DNA of 64,000 bases from Flavobacteriales bacterium UBA7612 (GTDB taxonomy: Bacteria > Bacteroidota > Bacteroidia > Flavobacteriales > Weeksellaceae), in NCBI GenBank assembly GCA_002484335.1, contig DLJQ01000001.1, positions 99,435 to 163,434 on the forward strand, in the 5' to 3' direction. Both the position numbers and the translations under genes were made by a program. How positions within the stretch are numbered: position 1 is the first letter of the stretch; the number at the start of each line of letters is the position of its first letter. A model generated the notes under the pieces. That model ran no database searches and had not been told where the DNA came from. It saw only the letters and a list, made by a program, of their open reading frames with translations. Of this stretch, positions 62,992 through 64,000 are shown one piece after another.

Positions 62992-63897
62992 TTATTTTAG
63001 TTGCATTCTTTTCTTGGCTTCATCTAACCATGGTTGATAAGTACAATGTTTTAGGATTGCTTCGTAAATTGCTTTACTGTTGGGATCTTTTGCATCTAGT
63101 TCATAAATCAATGAATTTAAAAATCCATTTTTTATACTTGAACTTTTAATATTATCTAAGAGTGCTTCTGCAGAAAACCCTTCATATAATTTTTCTTGTA
63201 AATTATTTAACACCAAACTTCTATAACTTTGAAAAGTTCTAAAATCTTCATCATTATCTAAATCAATTTTATCTAATTCAGTTAAAAAATTAATTGGTAA
63301 TTGAGTTGATTCTGGGTGAAAATAAGAATATGAATCTTTATAACTATATAACAAATTAATATAATCATAATTTAAATTCTTTCTCTCTTTACCAATAAAG
63401 ATTGGGTTCACATCAGACTTTTCTAATTCTTGAATTATTTTTTTATGAAAAACGGTTATTTTCGTTCTAAAATCTTGAGGATTCAATTGAAATAACTCTG
63501 TATTATCTGCTAAAAAATTATCGGTCTCAAAATCTTTTTTAATCAAATAGTTATTCCTTTTATTTCCTTTACCTGTAAAAGAAAAATTAGTATCTATTTT
63601 ATTTAAGTCAACATTTAGAACTAAACTATCTTCTGGTACAAGATAAACTGTATACTCATCTCTATCTATAGAAAGTATTTTATATCCCTCGTCTACTAAT
63701 CTAACTGTATCAGAAAAATTTCCATCAAAATCTAATGCAAATGCTTTTTCTCTATTATTCAATAATAAATAAATACTATCTGTTTCTGCATTTGCTATTC
63801 TTCCACTAAAATAAAGAATATTTTGATCTTTATTCTTCGTAATACAACTATAATTAACCAATAAAATTAGTAAAAAACATTTCCAATAAGATGTCAT
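62992..63897 (-). CDS. DUF4369/TlpA-type lipoprotein lacking its thioredoxin domain
   Basis: The ATG at 63897 (MTSYWKCFLLILLVNYSC) gives 301 residues and a lipoprotein signal ending in VNYSC. The N-terminal part (FSGRIANAETDSIYLLL, FALDFDGNFSDTV, FSFTGKGNKRNNYL) and helical middle match flavobacterial TlpA/DUF4369 proteins. The protein stops at WLDEAKKRMQLK, just where the linker to the thioredoxin fold normally begins. No CxxC follows in any frame up to repeat copy H, 10 bp downstream. It could be a natural short form or a truncated gene. Confidence 0.72.
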   Translation of the reverse strand: MTSYWKCFLLILLVNYSCITKNKDQNILYFSGRIANAETDSIYLLLNNREKAFALDFDGNFSDTVRLVDEGYKILSIDRDEYTVYLVPEDSLVLNVDLNKIDTNFSFTGKGNKRNNYLIKKDFETDNFLADNTELFQLNPQDFRTKITVFHKKIIQELEKSDVNPIFIGKERKNLNYDYINLLYSYKDSYSYFHPESTQLPINFLTELDKIDLDNDEDFRTFQSYRSLVLNNLQEKLYEGFSAEALLDNIKSSSIKNGFLNSLIYELDAKDPNSKAIYEAILKHCTYQPWLDEAKKRMQLK

Positions 63898-63934
63898 TTT
63901 TCCTCTTCTCACAATACTAAACAAAAGTATATAA

Positions 63935-64000
63935 TTATTCTTCTTGTTGATGTATTTCGAAGTAAGAATCTATCTTAAAATTTTCTGGTTTATTTGCAGC
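63935..64000 (-). CDS. C-terminal end of an unidentified gene (runs off the window)
   Basis: On the minus strand the frame is open from the window edge for 21 codons to TAA at 63935-63937, ending KIDSYFEIHQQEE. The next gene starts 37 bp later in the same direction. There is too little to name a family. Confidence 0.4.
   Translation of the reverse strand, partial: AANKPENFKIDSYFEIHQQEE

Overview
The window is AT-rich (roughly 30% GC by eye), with dense short-gap gene pairs. It carries many markers of Bacteroidota, class Flavobacteriia: TTTG-N19-TAnnTTTG promoters in front of the tRNAs, a SusC/SusD pair, GldD, DUF4292 and DUF4254 proteins, a monomeric NADP-isocitrate dehydrogenase, TlpA/DUF4369-type lipoproteins and very few Shine-Dalgarno sequences. 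The gene content fits the Weeksellaceae (an Empedobacter-like genome is plausible), but the genus is an inference. It is ordinary chromosome: no prophage, transposase, integrase, CRISPR array or plasmid backbone was seen.

Layout. 0.3-1.4 kb: a nitroreductase diverging from an HxlR regulator. 1.5-7.5 kb: envelope genes on the minus strand (PpiD-like foldase, LptC, an outer-membrane barrel protein, a CBS-domain HlyC/CorC protein) with a tRNA-Phe. 7.7-13 kb: fused dipeptide-type ABC ATPase, Mn-type superoxide dismutase, serine hydrolase, PolB-like exonuclease, GNAT acetyltransferase. 13-18.4 kb: a second nitroreductase/HxlR divergent pair, then a plus-strand run made of a DoxX-like membrane protein, a PEP-mutase-like enzyme, Ada, an AraC regulator and a Tet(X)-like flavin monooxygenase. 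18.7-26.6 kb: NAD(P)HX repair enzyme, a SusCD transporter, and a DUF2459 protein. 26.7-45.6 kb: a stretch bounded by inverted tRNA-Asn loci holding ndk, hisS, a PfkB kinase, azurin, queE, folD, icd, deoC and others. 45.7-51.4 kb: a conserved housekeeping block (rseP, gldD, ssb, mutY, HU, a 30-residue basic ribosomal-type protein, rng). 51.5-64 kb: an alpha/beta hydrolase, a TlpA protein, DUF4254, tatA, an EnvC-like protein, DUF4292, a sugar nucleotidyltransferase, dut, a flippase, gpsA, and lipoproteins.

How the genes work together. The minus-strand blocks at 1.5-7.5 kb and 54-60.5 kb serve the envelope: outer-membrane protein folding, LPS transport, Tat export, peptidoglycan hydrolase activation and surface polysaccharide precursors. 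The two nitroreductase/HxlR pairs look like thiol- or quinone-responsive detoxification switches, because both regulators have a cysteine at residue 11. The Ada cluster pairs alkylation repair with two metabolic enzymes.

The most unusual structure is between genes. An eight-copy family of roughly 75-160 bp palindromic repeats sits in gene-end spacers. Two accessory loci, each about 1.3 kb, are bracketed by direct copies of a neighbouring gene's 3' end or terminator: a DUF6624-like lipoprotein gene broken by one TAG codon behind the PfkB gene, and a TlpA gene behind the DUF4254 gene. A near-identical inverted repeat of about 110 bp (tRNA-Asn plus terminator) flanks 18.5 kb. Two small genes (tatA and the 30-residue basic protein) were found by reading the sequence directly.
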